DNA of 64,000 bases from Flavobacteriales bacterium. GTDB lineage: Bacteria > Bacteroidota > Bacteroidia > Flavobacteriales > JASBRU01. The stretch covers positions 302,481-366,480 of the forward strand of contig JASBRU010000002.1 in NCBI GenBank assembly GCA_030149285.1, given 5' to 3'. The notes beneath the pieces are model-generated. The model saw nothing but the letters and a program-made list of their open reading frames with translations, did no database searches and had not been told where the DNA came from. A program made the translations under genes and the position numbers. Shown here one piece after another: positions 50,638 to 59,630 of this stretch (positions are counted from its first letter, which is position 1; each line of letters opens with the position of its first letter).

Positions 50638-51801
50638 TTATTTTGAAGCGTATGTTTTTACGTCTTTACCTGTTATTTCAGAGCCGCAAAGTATGGTTAA
50701 TCTTTCAATTACGTTTCTAAATTCTCTAATATTTCCGGTCCAATCTATGCCTTGCAATTCTTTAATTGCATCTGCTGTAAATGCCTTTGGTGCAGTACCT
50801 TGTTCATTTGCCAATTGACCCGCAAAATGTTCTGTTAGTAGTGGTATATCCTCTTTACGATCATTTAAGGCAGGTACTTTTATCAAAATAACGCTTAAAC
50901 GGTGGTATAAATCTTCTCTAAAGTTACCTTCTTCAATTTCCTTTTTTAGGTTTTTGTTGGTTGCAGCAACAACACGTACGTTTACTTTTATTTCTTTATC
51001 GCCACCAACTCTGGCAATTTTGTTTTCTTGTAAAGCACGTAACACTTTGGCTTGCGCCGAAAGGCTCATGTCGCCAATTTCATCTAAAAAAAGTGTACCG
51101 CCATCAGCCAGTTCAAACTTACCTTTACGTTGCTTTATAGCAGAAGTAAAAGCTCCTTTTTCATGCCCAAATAATTCACTTTCTATTAATTCAGCCGGAA
51201 TAGCGGCGCAGTTTACCTCTACCAAGGGTAGTTTAGAACGCTCACTTTTTTCGTGTAACCAGTGTGCCACCAATTCTTTACCTGTACCATTTGGTCCGGT
51301 AACCAATACTCTAGCATCAGTAGGAGCAACCTTTTCTATCATGTCTTTGATCTCGGTAATCGCTTCAGATTCACCAATCATCTCGTACTTTTTGCTAATC
51401 TTCTTTTTCAGTTTTTTATTCTCAACTACCAAAGAAGTTTTATCTAATGCATTGCGCACAGTTTGCAATAAGCGGTTTAAATCCGGTGGTTTAGATATAT
51501 AGTCGTAAGCTCCTTTTTTAATGGTCTCTACAGCTGTGTCTAAATCGCCATGACCAGAAATCATTACTACGGTTACCTCTGGTTTACTAGCTTTTATTGT
51601 ATCCAATACTTCAATACCATCCATGCCCGGCATTTTGATATCGCACATTACCAAATCATAGGTTTCTTGCTCTATCATTTTTAAACCATCAGTGCCATTT
51701 TCTGCCTCGTCTACAATGTAGCTATCATTCTCTTCGGTAAGTATGTTTCGTAGTACATTACGAATGCTCTTTTCGTCTTCTATAAGTAAGATTCTTGCCA
51801 T
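50638..51801 (-). CDS. NtrC-like response regulator lacking a DNA-binding domain
   Basis: Sigma-54-activator-type response regulator of 387 residues. The receiver (1-120) has acidic IEDEK and phospho-acceptor Asp54 in MCDIKMPGMDG. The AAA+ domain has Walker A GPNGTGKE (169-176), GAFTSA (216-221) where the canonical loop is GAFTGA, and Walker B TLFLDEIGDM (235-244). The protein stops soon after the ATPase lid (NVIERLTILCG), so the usual Fis-type helix-turn-helix is absent. It may act from solution on sigma-54 holoenzyme or in another ATPase role. It overlaps the ppx gene upstream by 22 nt; no kinase gene is near. Confidence 0.92.
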   Translation of the reverse strand: MARILLIEDEKSIRNVLRNILTEENDSYIVDEAENGTDGLKMIEQETYDLVMCDIKMPGMDGIEVLDTIKASKPEVTVVMISGHGDLDTAVETIKKGAYDYISKPPDLNRLLQTVRNALDKTSLVVENKKLKKKISKKYEMIGESEAITEIKDMIEKVAPTDARVLVTGPNGTGKELVAHWLHEKSERSKLPLVEVNCAAIPAELIESELFGHEKGAFTSAIKQRKGKFELADGGTLFLDEIGDMSLSAQAKVLRALQENKIARVGGDKEIKVNVRVVAATNKNLKKEIEEGNFREDLYHRLSVILIKVPALNDRKEDIPLLTEHFAGQLANEQGTAPKAFTADAIKELQGIDWTGNIREFRNVIERLTILCGSEITGKDVKTYASK

Positions 51802-52727
51802 GTGTTCTCTGTTTCAGCTATTGTTTGTATTACTCCTTCTTTTAGGGCATATGCCGACATTTTCATCTTTTCAATACCAAAGGTATTTAATATATACTGT
51901 ATTTGTAATGATGAAATAGCAATTGTATCTGCCCTCATGGGTATCAGTCCATCCATTTGCAGTCTTTCTACCAAAGTTGATGCCAATAATACTTTATGTA
52001 GCTTATTTATTTCTGTGATATCAAAATCTAACTCTTTAATGCTTTTAATATCAACGGGTTTGCCAATTCTATGCTGAATCATATCGGCTAAGGTTTCAAA
52101 TGAACCTGATGAACCAATTAATACTTCCGGTTGGTGTGTTTTGATAGCTTCAGCTAAGTCAACTAACTCCTTCTCAAAATGAGTATTTAACTTTTCAATA
52201 TCGCTTTCAATAATAGGGTCGTTGGGGGTAAAGTTTTCTCGTAAACGAGATACACCCAGCATATAACTTCTTTTCCACAGTACATCATTGCCTTTATTAT
52301 AGATAATAAACTCTGTACTTCCTCCGCCAATATCCATTATTAAAGATGTGGTGTTACCCATTTCTAAGCATTGCTTTACACCTACATATATAAAGTACGC
52401 TTCTTGGTCGCCATCAATTACATTTACAGTAATATTGGTTTGCTTTTTAACTTCACCTACAAAGGCTTGCCCATTATCTGCGGTACGAATAGCAGATGTA
52501 GCAAAAGCTACAACTTTATCTGCCCCAACTTCTTTAATGGTTTGGGCGTGTGCTTTTAAAGCGTCAATACCTCTTTGAAAAGGAGCTTCGGCTATTTGGT
52601 TATTAGAAATACCACCTTCACCAAGTTTAACAGGTATTTTATCGTTATAAAAAGTTTCCCCGGTTTCGGTTTCCTTAATGAGCAGGTTAAACGTGTTGGT
52701 GCCCAAATCAATTACGGCAATTCTCAT
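51780..52727 (-). CDS. Ppx/GppA-family phosphatase
   Basis: Exopolyphosphatase or guanosine pentaphosphate phosphatase of the ASKHA fold, 315 residues, the short form with only the two N-terminal domains. Motifs: VIDLGTNTFNLLI (phosphate 1), IMDIGGGSTEFIIYN (phosphate 2) and GSSGSFETLADM. It hydrolyses polyphosphate or pppGpp; which one cannot be told. It overlaps the NtrC-like regulator gene by 22 nt and follows the MscS gene by 5 nt, in what looks like a stress-related unit. Confidence 0.93.
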   Translation of the reverse strand: MRIAVIDLGTNTFNLLIKETETGETFYNDKIPVKLGEGGISNNQIAEAPFQRGIDALKAHAQTIKEVGADKVVAFATSAIRTADNGQAFVGEVKKQTNITVNVIDGDQEAYFIYVGVKQCLEMGNTTSLIMDIGGGSTEFIIYNKGNDVLWKRSYMLGVSRLRENFTPNDPIIESDIEKLNTHFEKELVDLAEAIKTHQPEVLIGSSGSFETLADMIQHRIGKPVDIKSIKELDFDITEINKLHKVLLASTLVERLQMDGLIPMRADTIAISSLQIQYILNTFGIEKMKMSAYALKEGVIQTIAETENTWQESYL

Positions 52728-52732
52728 CCAGT

Positions 52733-53578
52733 TTATTTTTTAGGCATCTCTTTGATGTAGATATCTTGTTGCGGGAACGGTATTACTACTTCACTTTCCC
52801 TAAACTTACGATCAATTTCAAAGCGTAAATCACTTTTTACGCGTTCAATTCTAAACAACACATTGCTGTAAAAAGCCAAGCTGAAATCTAATGAGCTATC
52901 TCCGAAGTTTTCAAAAAACACAACAGGTTCTGGAGTGTTTAGTACAGATTTATGCTCCTTAGCACATTCTAATAGTAGCTCTTTTACTTTTTGGGTATCA
53001 GAACCATAAGCCACACCAACTGTAACTTTAAAACGGCTCATGCGTTGGTTTTGGCTCCAGTTTACTACTTCGCCGGAAACAAACTCATTGTTGGGTACAA
53101 TTACTACAATATCGTCTCGGGTAATAATCTCGGTAGTACGTAAGCCAATTTTTTTGACCTTTCCTACCATTCCGCTTACCTCAATAATATCGCCGACGGC
53201 AACTGTACGCTCTGATAGAATAATAAAACCAGCTGCTAAGTTTTGAAATAATGATTGTAAACCTAAACCAATACCTACAAATAGGGCAGTAGAACCTGCA
53301 AGTATAACCGTAATTTTTACACCTATACTATCTAGGGCAATGGTTATACCCATTACCCATAATAGGTATTTTATAACCTGAAAAATGGCAAACTTTTTAC
53401 CTTCATCCAAGTTGTATTTTCTGCTGTAGCGATCTACTACCTTTCTGACTAAAAAAATCACAAAACGCGTAGCTATCAGTACCCCAATAAGTATGAGTAT
53501 GCTGTATAGCGTAATCTCAATCTTATCGGTTTTGATAAGCTCTGTTTCCAGTATTTCTTTTAATCGCTTCATATCCAT
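52733..53578 (-). CDS. MscS-family mechanosensitive channel
   Basis: Small-conductance mechanosensitive channel protein of 281 residues. Three N-terminal helices end in the pore-lining FVGIGLGLQSLFQNLAAGFI. The beta domain (VGDIIEVSGMVGKVKKIGLR, VIVPNNEFVSGEVVNWS) and a mixed C-terminal domain follow. It releases solutes on hypo-osmotic shock. It lies 2 nt downstream of the ABC permease and 5 nt upstream of ppx. Confidence 0.94.
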   Translation of the reverse strand: MDMKRLKEILETELIKTDKIEITLYSILILIGVLIATRFVIFLVRKVVDRYSRKYNLDEGKKFAIFQVIKYLLWVMGITIALDSIGVKITVILAGSTALFVGIGLGLQSLFQNLAAGFIILSERTVAVGDIIEVSGMVGKVKKIGLRTTEIITRDDIVVIVPNNEFVSGEVVNWSQNQRMSRFKVTVGVAYGSDTQKVKELLLECAKEHKSVLNTPEPVVFFENFGDSSLDFSLAFYSNVLFRIERVKSDLRFEIDRKFRESEVVIPFPQQDIYIKEMPKK

Positions 53579-53580
53579 AA

Positions 53581-54924
53581 TTAGCCTTTATATCTAGCCC
53601 ACTTTATTAGCTCTTTGTAAGTTGGTTTTTTACCGTACATCAATATACCCACACGGTATATACGTCCGGCAAACCATACAGCTCCTATAAAGGTAGCTAT
53701 TAAAATACTCATGGATAATAGTATTTCCCATAGCGGAACACCAAATGGTATTCTCACCATCATTACCACTGGGGAGGTAAAAGGTATCATAGAAAACCAG
53801 AAGGCCGTAGGGCCATGTGGGTTTTCTATAATAGAAGAACCAACCACAAATGCCAATATCATAGGCATAGTTACGGGTAGCATAAATTGCTGTGTATCTG
53901 CCTCATTATCTACTGCAGAGCCTATAGCTGCAAATAAAGCACCGTATAGTAGGTATCCGCCTATGAAATAGAATAAGAAACTCAATATTACCTCACTGAA
54001 TGAAATATCTCCAAATAACACAGATACTTTACTCATTATATCATTGGTTTGTGCCTGAATTTCGGGGTTCTGAGTAGCTTGAGCCTGTTGCTCTACTATA
54101 GTAGCAGCATCCATGGGGTCTGCTAATACTAAACCCGCTACTGTAATAATAGTAAAGGTGAGTATTATCCACAGTAAAAACTGAGTGAGCCCAACTGCTG
54201 CAATACCTATAATTTTACCCATCATTAATTGAAAAGGCTTTACAGATGAGATAATAACCTCTACAATACGGCTACTTTTCTCTTCAATAACACCACGCAT
54301 TACTTGCGCACCATATAAAAATATAAATAGGTAAATAAGGAAACCTGCTACAAAGCCAACTCCCATTTTACCTTCTACACGACTTTCTTTTTCTTCAACA
54401 CTCCCATCTTCTTCGCTAATTTTTATAGCAGCAATATTTACATTGGTTTTTAAAGCACCTTCTACTTTTTCGGGCTCTATTTGCTCTGCTAATAGTTTTT
54501 GCTTTACAATAATGCTTTCTATTTGTCCTTCTACATAAGACTGAGTGCTTAGGTTTATATCCTGATGAATAAAAAGCTTAATGTTATCCTGAATACTATT
54601 TACATTCTCTCTATAAGGAATGTATAATAGTCCATAATTTTCTGAGTCTTTAAATTTTTCCTTTCCCTGTTCTATACTAACTACAGAAGGGTCTAAGTAT
54701 TTAAAGTGAAGATTATCTTTTTCTTTAATGTTATTGATGATGAAGTTGGTTTCATCTAAGACTATAATTGTACGGTCTTCATCACTAGCAGTTTTAGCTA
54801 TTAATGCCGGAGCAATCATAATTCCTGCCATCAATATGGGACCAACAAGGGTCATTATCAAAAACGATTTCTTTTTAACCCTAGATAAAAACTCCCTCTT
54901 TATTATTAATCCTATTCTGTTCAT
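53581..54924 (-). CDS. ABC-2 type permease (NatB-like)
   Basis: Permease of 447 residues in the NatB/YhaP family: one N-terminal helix (FLIMTLVGPILMAGIMIAPAL), a large extracytoplasmic domain to about residue 185, then five or six C-terminal helices (GAQVMRGVIEEKSSRIVEVI precedes them). It pairs with the ATPase gene 4 nt upstream. The family exports Na+, peptides or drugs; the substrate is unknown. Confidence 0.91.
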   Translation of the reverse strand: MNRIGLIIKREFLSRVKKKSFLIMTLVGPILMAGIMIAPALIAKTASDEDRTIIVLDETNFIINNIKEKDNLHFKYLDPSVVSIEQGKEKFKDSENYGLLYIPYRENVNSIQDNIKLFIHQDINLSTQSYVEGQIESIIVKQKLLAEQIEPEKVEGALKTNVNIAAIKISEEDGSVEEKESRVEGKMGVGFVAGFLIYLFIFLYGAQVMRGVIEEKSSRIVEVIISSVKPFQLMMGKIIGIAAVGLTQFLLWIILTFTIITVAGLVLADPMDAATIVEQQAQATQNPEIQAQTNDIMSKVSVLFGDISFSEVILSFLFYFIGGYLLYGALFAAIGSAVDNEADTQQFMLPVTMPMILAFVVGSSIIENPHGPTAFWFSMIPFTSPVVMMVRIPFGVPLWEILLSMSILIATFIGAVWFAGRIYRVGILMYGKKPTYKELIKWARYKG

Positions 54925-54928
54925 GGTC

Positions 54929-55840
54929 TTAAGCGTTTTCTACGGTTCTAATAAAAATATCATTTACACTAGGTATAACCTCATTTAAAGCCTGTACTTG
55001 TGTATGTGGCAATACGGTAGTAAGTAAGTCATTTGGAGTACTACCCTCGGGTAACTTAATTCGCATTTTATTGGGCATAGGAACCTCCATTGTTACCACT
55101 TCAAAATTGTCCGGTAGCTTAGTGTGTAATTCTCCATTCATACCGTTGTACTCTATTTCAAAAGTATTGGTGCGGTATTGGTCTCTTATTTCATCTAGTG
55201 GACCATCTAATATTTTATTAGACTTATTAATCAATGCAATATGATTACATATCTCCTCTACAGACTCCATACGATGGGTAGAGAAGATAATGGTAGCTCC
55301 TTTTTTATTGAGCTCTCTAATCTCATTTTTAATCAAGTTTGTATTGATAGGGTCAAAGCCCGAGAAAGGCTCATCAAAAATAAGTAGCTTAGGGTTGTGT
55401 AATACTGTTACTACAAACTGCACCTTTTGTGCCATCCCTTTAGATAGTTCATCTACTTTTTTATCCCACCAAGTTTCCATACCAAACTTCAAAAACCATT
55501 CTTTCAGTTTAGCTTTCGCTTCATTTGCCGATAGACCTTTTAACTGAGCTAAGTACATGGCTTGTTCGCCTACCTTCATTTTTTTGTACAAACCTCTTTC
55601 TTCGGGTAAGTAGCCAATTTGGGCAACATGTTGTGGCTTTAAGCGCTCACCGTTAAAAATTAACTCACCTGTATCCGGCGCAGTTATTTGGTTAATGATT
55701 CTGATTAATGATGTTTTTCCGGCACCATTTGGGCCTAGTAAACCAAACACACTTCCTTCCGGTACATTTATACTTACATTGTTTAATGCGGTATAATTTC
55801 CGTATTGTTTGGTAATGTTTTTTGCAACAAATAAATCCAT
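54929..55840 (-). CDS. ABC transporter ATPase (NatA-like)
   Basis: ATPase of 303 residues: Walker A GLLGPNGAGKTSLIRI, signature ELSKGMAQKVQF (SKGMA variant of LSGGQ common in the NatA group), Walker B LLIFDEPFSGFD, and a C-terminal DUF4162-like extension. It is the first gene of a closely packed minus-strand unit running to the small acidic protein. No convincing -7 box is seen in the 80 nt to dnaJ, which ends with a terminator. Confidence 0.93.
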   Translation of the reverse strand: MDLFVAKNITKQYGNYTALNNVSINVPEGSVFGLLGPNGAGKTSLIRIINQITAPDTGELIFNGERLKPQHVAQIGYLPEERGLYKKMKVGEQAMYLAQLKGLSANEAKAKLKEWFLKFGMETWWDKKVDELSKGMAQKVQFVVTVLHNPKLLIFDEPFSGFDPINTNLIKNEIRELNKKGATIIFSTHRMESVEEICNHIALINKSNKILDGPLDEIRDQYRTNTFEIEYNGMNGELHTKLPDNFEVVTMEVPMPNKMRIKLPEGSTPNDLLTTVLPHTQVQALNEVIPSVNDIFIRTVENA

Positions 55841-55860
55841 ATAGTTCGTATTCTTTATGT

Positions 55861-55897
55861 AAAAGAAAAGGGCTGCCTGAAATTTCTCAAGCAGCCC
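55861..55897 (-). terminator. Intrinsic terminator after grpE-dnaJ
   Basis: A stem GGGCTGC / GCAGCCC (55870-55876 and 55891-55897), extendable by TGA / TCA across one mismatch, is followed on the minus strand by TTTTCTTTT. It ends the grpE-dnaJ transcript before natA. Confidence 0.85.
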
Positions 55898-55920
55898 CTA
55901 AATTATAAAATATTATTGCT

Positions 55921-57060
55921 TTAGTTAAACATTTCTTTCACCTTGTCAAAAAACGATTTGTCGTCTTTTGTAGGGTTAGGTGCGAAGTTTTCGTTTTCTC
56001 GCATTTGCTCAAAGAAAGCTTTTTGTTCTTTATTTAAGGTTTGTGGTGTCCATACGTTTACATGTACCAAAATATCGCCTCTACCATAAGAGTCTATACT
56101 TGGTAAGCCTTTTCCGCGTAGGCGTAATATTTTGCCCGATTGTACACCGCCATCAAGCTTAATACGTGCTTTTGCACCTACTGTTGGTATCTCTACAGAT
56201 GTACCTAGTACAGCATCTGCTAAGCTGATGTATAAATCGTAATGTAAGTTGTTGCCTTCTCTTTTAAGAGACTCATGTTCTAGCTCTTCAATAACAACTA
56301 TCAAATCGCCATTAGGGCCTCCCATTCTTCCGGCGTTTCCTTTACCGCTAACTTTTAGTTGCATACCATCTTGCACACCGGCAGGTATGTTTATAGATAC
56401 AACTTCTTCTTTTTGACTTAAACCATCATCGCTTACACCACTTGGTTTCTTGTCAATAGTTTTACCGGTACCGTTACAACTAGGACAGGTACTTGCTGTA
56501 CGCATTTGCCCCAATATAGTATTGGTTACTTGTGCTACTTGACCGGCTCCACCACATGTTTGACATGTTTTGTAGGTTACGCCATCTGCAGCAACGTATT
56601 TTTTTACTTTAATTTTCTTTTCAACGCCATTGGCAATTTCTTCTAAGGTAAGTTTTACACGTATGCGTAAGTTGCTACCTCTGGCACCACCATTATATCT
56701 TTGTCTTCCACCAGAAAAACCACCTCCGCCAAAACCTCCACTTCCGCCAAAGGCACCACCAAAAATGTCTCCAAATTGACTAAAGATATCATCCATGTTC
56801 ATACCGCCACCGCCAAAACCGCCACCGGCTGGACCAGATGCTGCATGACCAAATCTGTCATAACGCTGACGCTTTTCTTGGTTACTTAATACCTCGTAAG
56901 CTTCAGCTGCTTCTTTAAACTTTGCCTCAGCACTAGAGTCATCAGGGTTTTTATCAGGATGGTATTTTAGTGCCATCTTGCGGTATGCCTTTTTTATCTC
57001 GGCATCTGTAGCTCCTTTAGATACTCCCAGTACGTCGTAATAATCTCTTTTTTCCGCCAT
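55921..57060 (-). CDS. dnaJ: Chaperone DnaJ, single zinc site
   Basis: Hsp40 co-chaperone of 379 residues that stimulates DnaK ATPase. The J domain (1-70) has HPD at 34-36; a Gly/Phe-rich linker follows (about 75-130). The zinc-finger domain keeps only two of the four CxxCxGxG motifs, CQTCGGAG (Cys166/169) and CPSCNGTG (Cys192/195). The positions of motifs I and IV are occupied by YVAADGVTY and [10 protein letters not shown]. So the site made by motifs II and III remains and the other is lost. Substrate-binding domains follow. It lies 1 nt after grpE. Confidence 0.96.
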   Translation of the reverse strand: MAEKRDYYDVLGVSKGATDAEIKKAYRKMALKYHPDKNPDDSSAEAKFKEAAEAYEVLSNQEKRQRYDRFGHAASGPAGGGFGGGGMNMDDIFSQFGDIFGGAFGGSGGFGGGGFSGGRQRYNGGARGSNLRIRVKLTLEEIANGVEKKIKVKKYVAADGVTYKTCQTCGGAGQVAQVTNTILGQMRTASTCPSCNGTGKTIDKKPSGVSDDGLSQKEEVVSINIPAGVQDGMQLKVSGKGNAGRMGGPNGDLIVVIEELEHESLKREGNNLHYDLYISLADAVLGTSVEIPTVGAKARIKLDGGVQSGKILRLRGKGLPSIDSYGRGDILVHVNVWTPQTLNKEQKAFFEQMRENENFAPNPTKDDKSFFDKVKEMFN

Positions 57061-57061
57061 A

Positions 57062-57604
57062 TTATTCTCCTATTACTACTTTGCTGTAGCGGATTACTTT
57101 TTCTCCTAATAAATATCCTTTTTCTACCTGATCAACTACTTTTCCTTTTAACTCTTCTGATGGAGCAGGAATCTTAGTAATTGCTTCATGATAGTCAAGG
57201 TCAAAATCTTTACCTGTAGCAGATTCTATTTCTTTCAATCCTTTTTGCTCTAGTATAGATTTTAGTTTGTTATGTATTAAGTCTACGCCTTCTTTTACAG
57301 CTTTTATATCACTGGCATCTTCCATAGATTTTTGAGCACGCTCAAAATCATCAATAATTGGCAGTAAAGCTGTCATCATTTCTTGATTGGCAGTCTTAAA
57401 AAAGTCCATGCGCTCTTTGTTGGTTCGTTTTTTATAATTCTCGAACTCAGCAAAAATGCGCAAGTTTTTATCTTTTAACTCTTCTATTGTTTCTTGTAAA
57501 GCCTCTACAGTTGGTTCTTGTGTTTCTTTTTCAGATACAGCTTGCTCTGTGCCTTGCTGCTCTTTTTCTTCTACTTCTTTTTTCTTAGCTTTTTTAGTCG
57601 CCAT
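57062..57604 (-). CDS. grpE: Nucleotide exchange factor GrpE
   Basis: Homodimeric exchange factor for DnaK, 180 residues. A lysine/glutamate-rich disordered N-terminus (about 1-35) and a long coiled coil ([20 protein letters not shown]) lead into the four-helix bundle. The C-terminal beta wing contains [20 protein letters not shown]. It is followed 1 nt later by dnaJ; dnaK is not in the window. Its upstream region has a tandem octamer and no consensus -7 box. Confidence 0.96.
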   Translation of the reverse strand: MATKKAKKKEVEEKEQQGTEQAVSEKETQEPTVEALQETIEELKDKNLRIFAEFENYKKRTNKERMDFFKTANQEMMTALLPIIDDFERAQKSMEDASDIKAVKEGVDLIHNKLKSILEQKGLKEIESATGKDFDLDYHEAITKIPAPSEELKGKVVDQVEKGYLLGEKVIRYSKVVIGE

Positions 57605-57652
57605 TTTTCAATCTGTTTGTTTCATCAATTGTTCTGTCCATTACTATCAAAA

Positions 57653-57689
57653 TGCCTGCCATACAGGCTTTTGTGTCATAATGTCATAA
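57653..57689 (-). promoter_or_regulatory. Tandem TGTCATAA octamer and small dyad upstream of grpE
   Basis: On the plus strand TGTCATAA occurs twice in perfect tandem (57674-57681 and 57682-57689). A 5-bp dyad GCCTG / CAGGC (57654-57658 and 57664-57668) lies between it and grpE. No TAnnTTTG box is found in the 85 nt upstream of the ATG. The repeats may therefore be a heat-shock regulator site or an alternative promoter. Confidence 0.4.
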
Positions 57690-57690
57690 A

Positions 57691-57720
57691 ATTAAAAAGA
57701 CAGGAACGTTAAATTCCTGC
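57691..57720 (-). terminator. Intrinsic terminator after tlpA-like gene
   Basis: Stem CAGGAA / TTCCTG (57701-57706 and 57714-57719), extended by flanking G/C contact, runs on the minus strand into TCTTTTTAAT. It ends the DUF4290-murA-tlpA unit before grpE. Confidence 0.75.
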
Positions 57721-57746
57721 CTTGCTAATTATTATATGTGTCTTTT

Positions 57747-58295
57747 TTATTTATTCAGGTGCTTTTCTATAGCTTGTTCTAGTGCTACACCGCGTAAGTT
57801 CTTATCTAAGATAATTCCCTTTTCATCAATCAAAATACTAAAAGGAATACCATTAAAACGATATTGTCTTACTACAGCAGATTGCCATCCTTTTAACTCA
57901 CTTACATGGCTTTTCCACGATAAGTTATCGGCTTTTATAGCACCCATCCATTCACCCATAGGGTCTTTTTGTCTATTACTACCATCACGGTTTTTTAAAC
58001 CATCTAAGGATACACTATAAATTTCAAAACCTTTAGACTTATACTTGTTGTATGCTTTTACCAGGTTTGGGTTTTCTCTTCGGCAAGGTCCACACCATGA
58101 TGCCCAAAAGTCTATCAATACTACTTTCCCTTTTAAATCAGACAAGTTAATAGTTTTACCATAAGGGTCTTTTAAGGAAATTTCCGGCGCTTTATCGCCA
58201 ATATTGATACCTTCTTTTGCCTGTTGGCTATACATAAAACCAAATGCTGCAAATGCTACTGCAACTACCAGAAGTAATACTTTAATGTTTTTCAT
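57747..58295 (-). CDS. TlpA-like thioredoxin-family lipoprotein-free thiol oxidoreductase
   Basis: Membrane-anchored thiol-disulfide oxidoreductase of the TlpA/ResA group. From ATG 58295 it has 182 residues; an ATG five codons upstream (58310) is also possible. A hydrophobic anchor or signal (VLLLVVAVAFAAFGFMYS) is followed by the AhpC/TSA-thioredoxin fold with FWASWCGPCRREN as the redox centre and the cis-Pro region NGIPFSILID. It probably reduces disulfides in periplasmic proteins or cytochrome-c precursors. It follows murA by 4-19 nt and is the last gene of its unit. Confidence 0.91.
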   Translation of the reverse strand: MKNIKVLLLVVAVAFAAFGFMYSQQAKEGINIGDKAPEISLKDPYGKTINLSDLKGKVVLIDFWASWCGPCRRENPNLVKAYNKYKSKGFEIYSVSLDGLKNRDGSNRQKDPMGEWMGAIKADNLSWKSHVSELKGWQSAVVRQYRFNGIPFSILIDEKGIILDKNLRGVALEQAIEKHLNK

Positions 58296-58314
58296 AATAA
58301 ATGCTTTCATTTTT

Positions 58315-59622
58315 CTAATCTAGTCTAACAATGTTTGCGCCTATATCGTTCAAACGCTTGTCTATATTTTGGTAACCACGGTCTATCTGCTCTATGTTGT
58401 GGATAGTACTTGTACCTTCGGCAGACATGGCCGCAATTAATAATGATATACCTGCTCTAATATCAGGAGACGTCATGGTAGTAGCTTTTAAAGGCACCTG
58501 ACGGTCTAAACCTATTACAGTAGCACGGTGAGGGTCGCATAGTATAATTTGCGCTCCCATATCTATTAGTTTATCTACAAAAAACAAACGGCTCTCAAAC
58601 ATCTTTTGGTGTATCAATACACTTCCTTTTGCTTGAGTAGCTACTACCAATACAATACTCAATAGGTCTGGGGTAAAGCCCGGCCATGGAGCATCGGCAA
58701 TAGTTAATATAGAGCCATCTATAAAACTTTCTATTTCATAACTCTCCTGTGAGGGTATGTATATATCATCTCCTCTGCGCTCTAATTGAATACCTAATTT
58801 ACGAAAAACATCAGGAATAACACCAAGGTGGTCATACCCAACATCTTTAATTGTTAACTCAGACTTGGTCATTGCTGCCATACCTATCCAGCTACCAACC
58901 TCAATCATATCAGGTAATATACGATGCTTGCAACCACCCAAACTTTCTACACCTTCAATAATCAGCATATTAGAACCTACACCGCTAATGTTTGCTCCCA
59001 TGCTAATTAGCATTCGGCATAATTGCTGTAGGTAAGGCTCGCAAGCTGCATTGTATATAGTGGTTTTACCTTTAGCTAAAACAGCAGCCATCACAATGTT
59101 TGCAGTACCGGTAACAGAAGCTTCATCTAATAACATGTAAGCACCTTTCAATTCATCGGCTTCTACACCGTAAAAAGATTCTTCTGCTTTGTATCTAAAC
59201 TTTGCGCCTAGCTTTTGGAAACCAATAAAGTGTGTGTCTAATCTTCGGCGACCTATTTTGTCTCCACCTGGTTTAGGGATATATCCTTTTCCGTAACGAG
59301 CTAAAAGCGGGCCTACAATCATTATAGAGCCTCTAAGCGAAGCGCCGCTCACTTTAAATTCATCAGACTGCATATACTCCAAGTTGATATCATCCGCTTG
59401 GAAAGTATATTCGCCAATACCATTTTTCTGAACATTAACGCCTAAGTCTCTAAGAATATCTATGAGCTTATTTACATCCCTAATATCAGGGATGTTGCTA
59501 ATGGTTACTTTTTCTGAGGTAAGCAGTACGGCGCATAAAATTTGCAAAGCTTCGTTTTTAGCACCTTGAGGAATAAGACTGCCGCTTAATTTTTTTCCTC
59601 CTTCAATTTGAAAAGTAGCCAT
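58315..59622 (-). CDS. murA: UDP-N-acetylglucosamine 1-carboxyvinyltransferase (Asp-type MurA)
   Basis: Transfers enolpyruvate from PEP to UDP-GlcNAc, the first committed step of peptidoglycan synthesis. It has 435 residues, normal length. The conserved Lys22-Asn23 pair is in PQGAKNEALQ. The catalytic loop reads PKPGGDKIGRRRLDTHF; where E. coli has the fosfomycin-alkylated Cys115, this enzyme has Asp121. Asp-type MurA enzymes are active and resist fosfomycin. It lies 8 nt downstream of the DUF4290 gene. Confidence 0.96.
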   Translation of the reverse strand: MATFQIEGGKKLSGSLIPQGAKNEALQILCAVLLTSEKVTISNIPDIRDVNKLIDILRDLGVNVQKNGIGEYTFQADDINLEYMQSDEFKVSGASLRGSIMIVGPLLARYGKGYIPKPGGDKIGRRRLDTHFIGFQKLGAKFRYKAEESFYGVEADELKGAYMLLDEASVTGTANIVMAAVLAKGKTTIYNAACEPYLQQLCRMLISMGANISGVGSNMLIIEGVESLGGCKHRILPDMIEVGSWIGMAAMTKSELTIKDVGYDHLGVIPDVFRKLGIQLERRGDDIYIPSQESYEIESFIDGSILTIADAPWPGFTPDLLSIVLVVATQAKGSVLIHQKMFESRLFFVDKLIDMGAQIILCDPHRATVIGLDRQVPLKATTMTSPDIRAGISLLIAAMSAEGTSTIHNIEQIDRGYQNIDKRLNDIGANIVRLD

Positions 59623-59630
59623 AGTATATT

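Noticed and set aside
50954..51502. Plus-strand 182-codon open frame inside the NtrC-like regulator gene
   Set aside because: It lies wholly antisense to a gene with intact motifs and has no recognisable domain or own signals.
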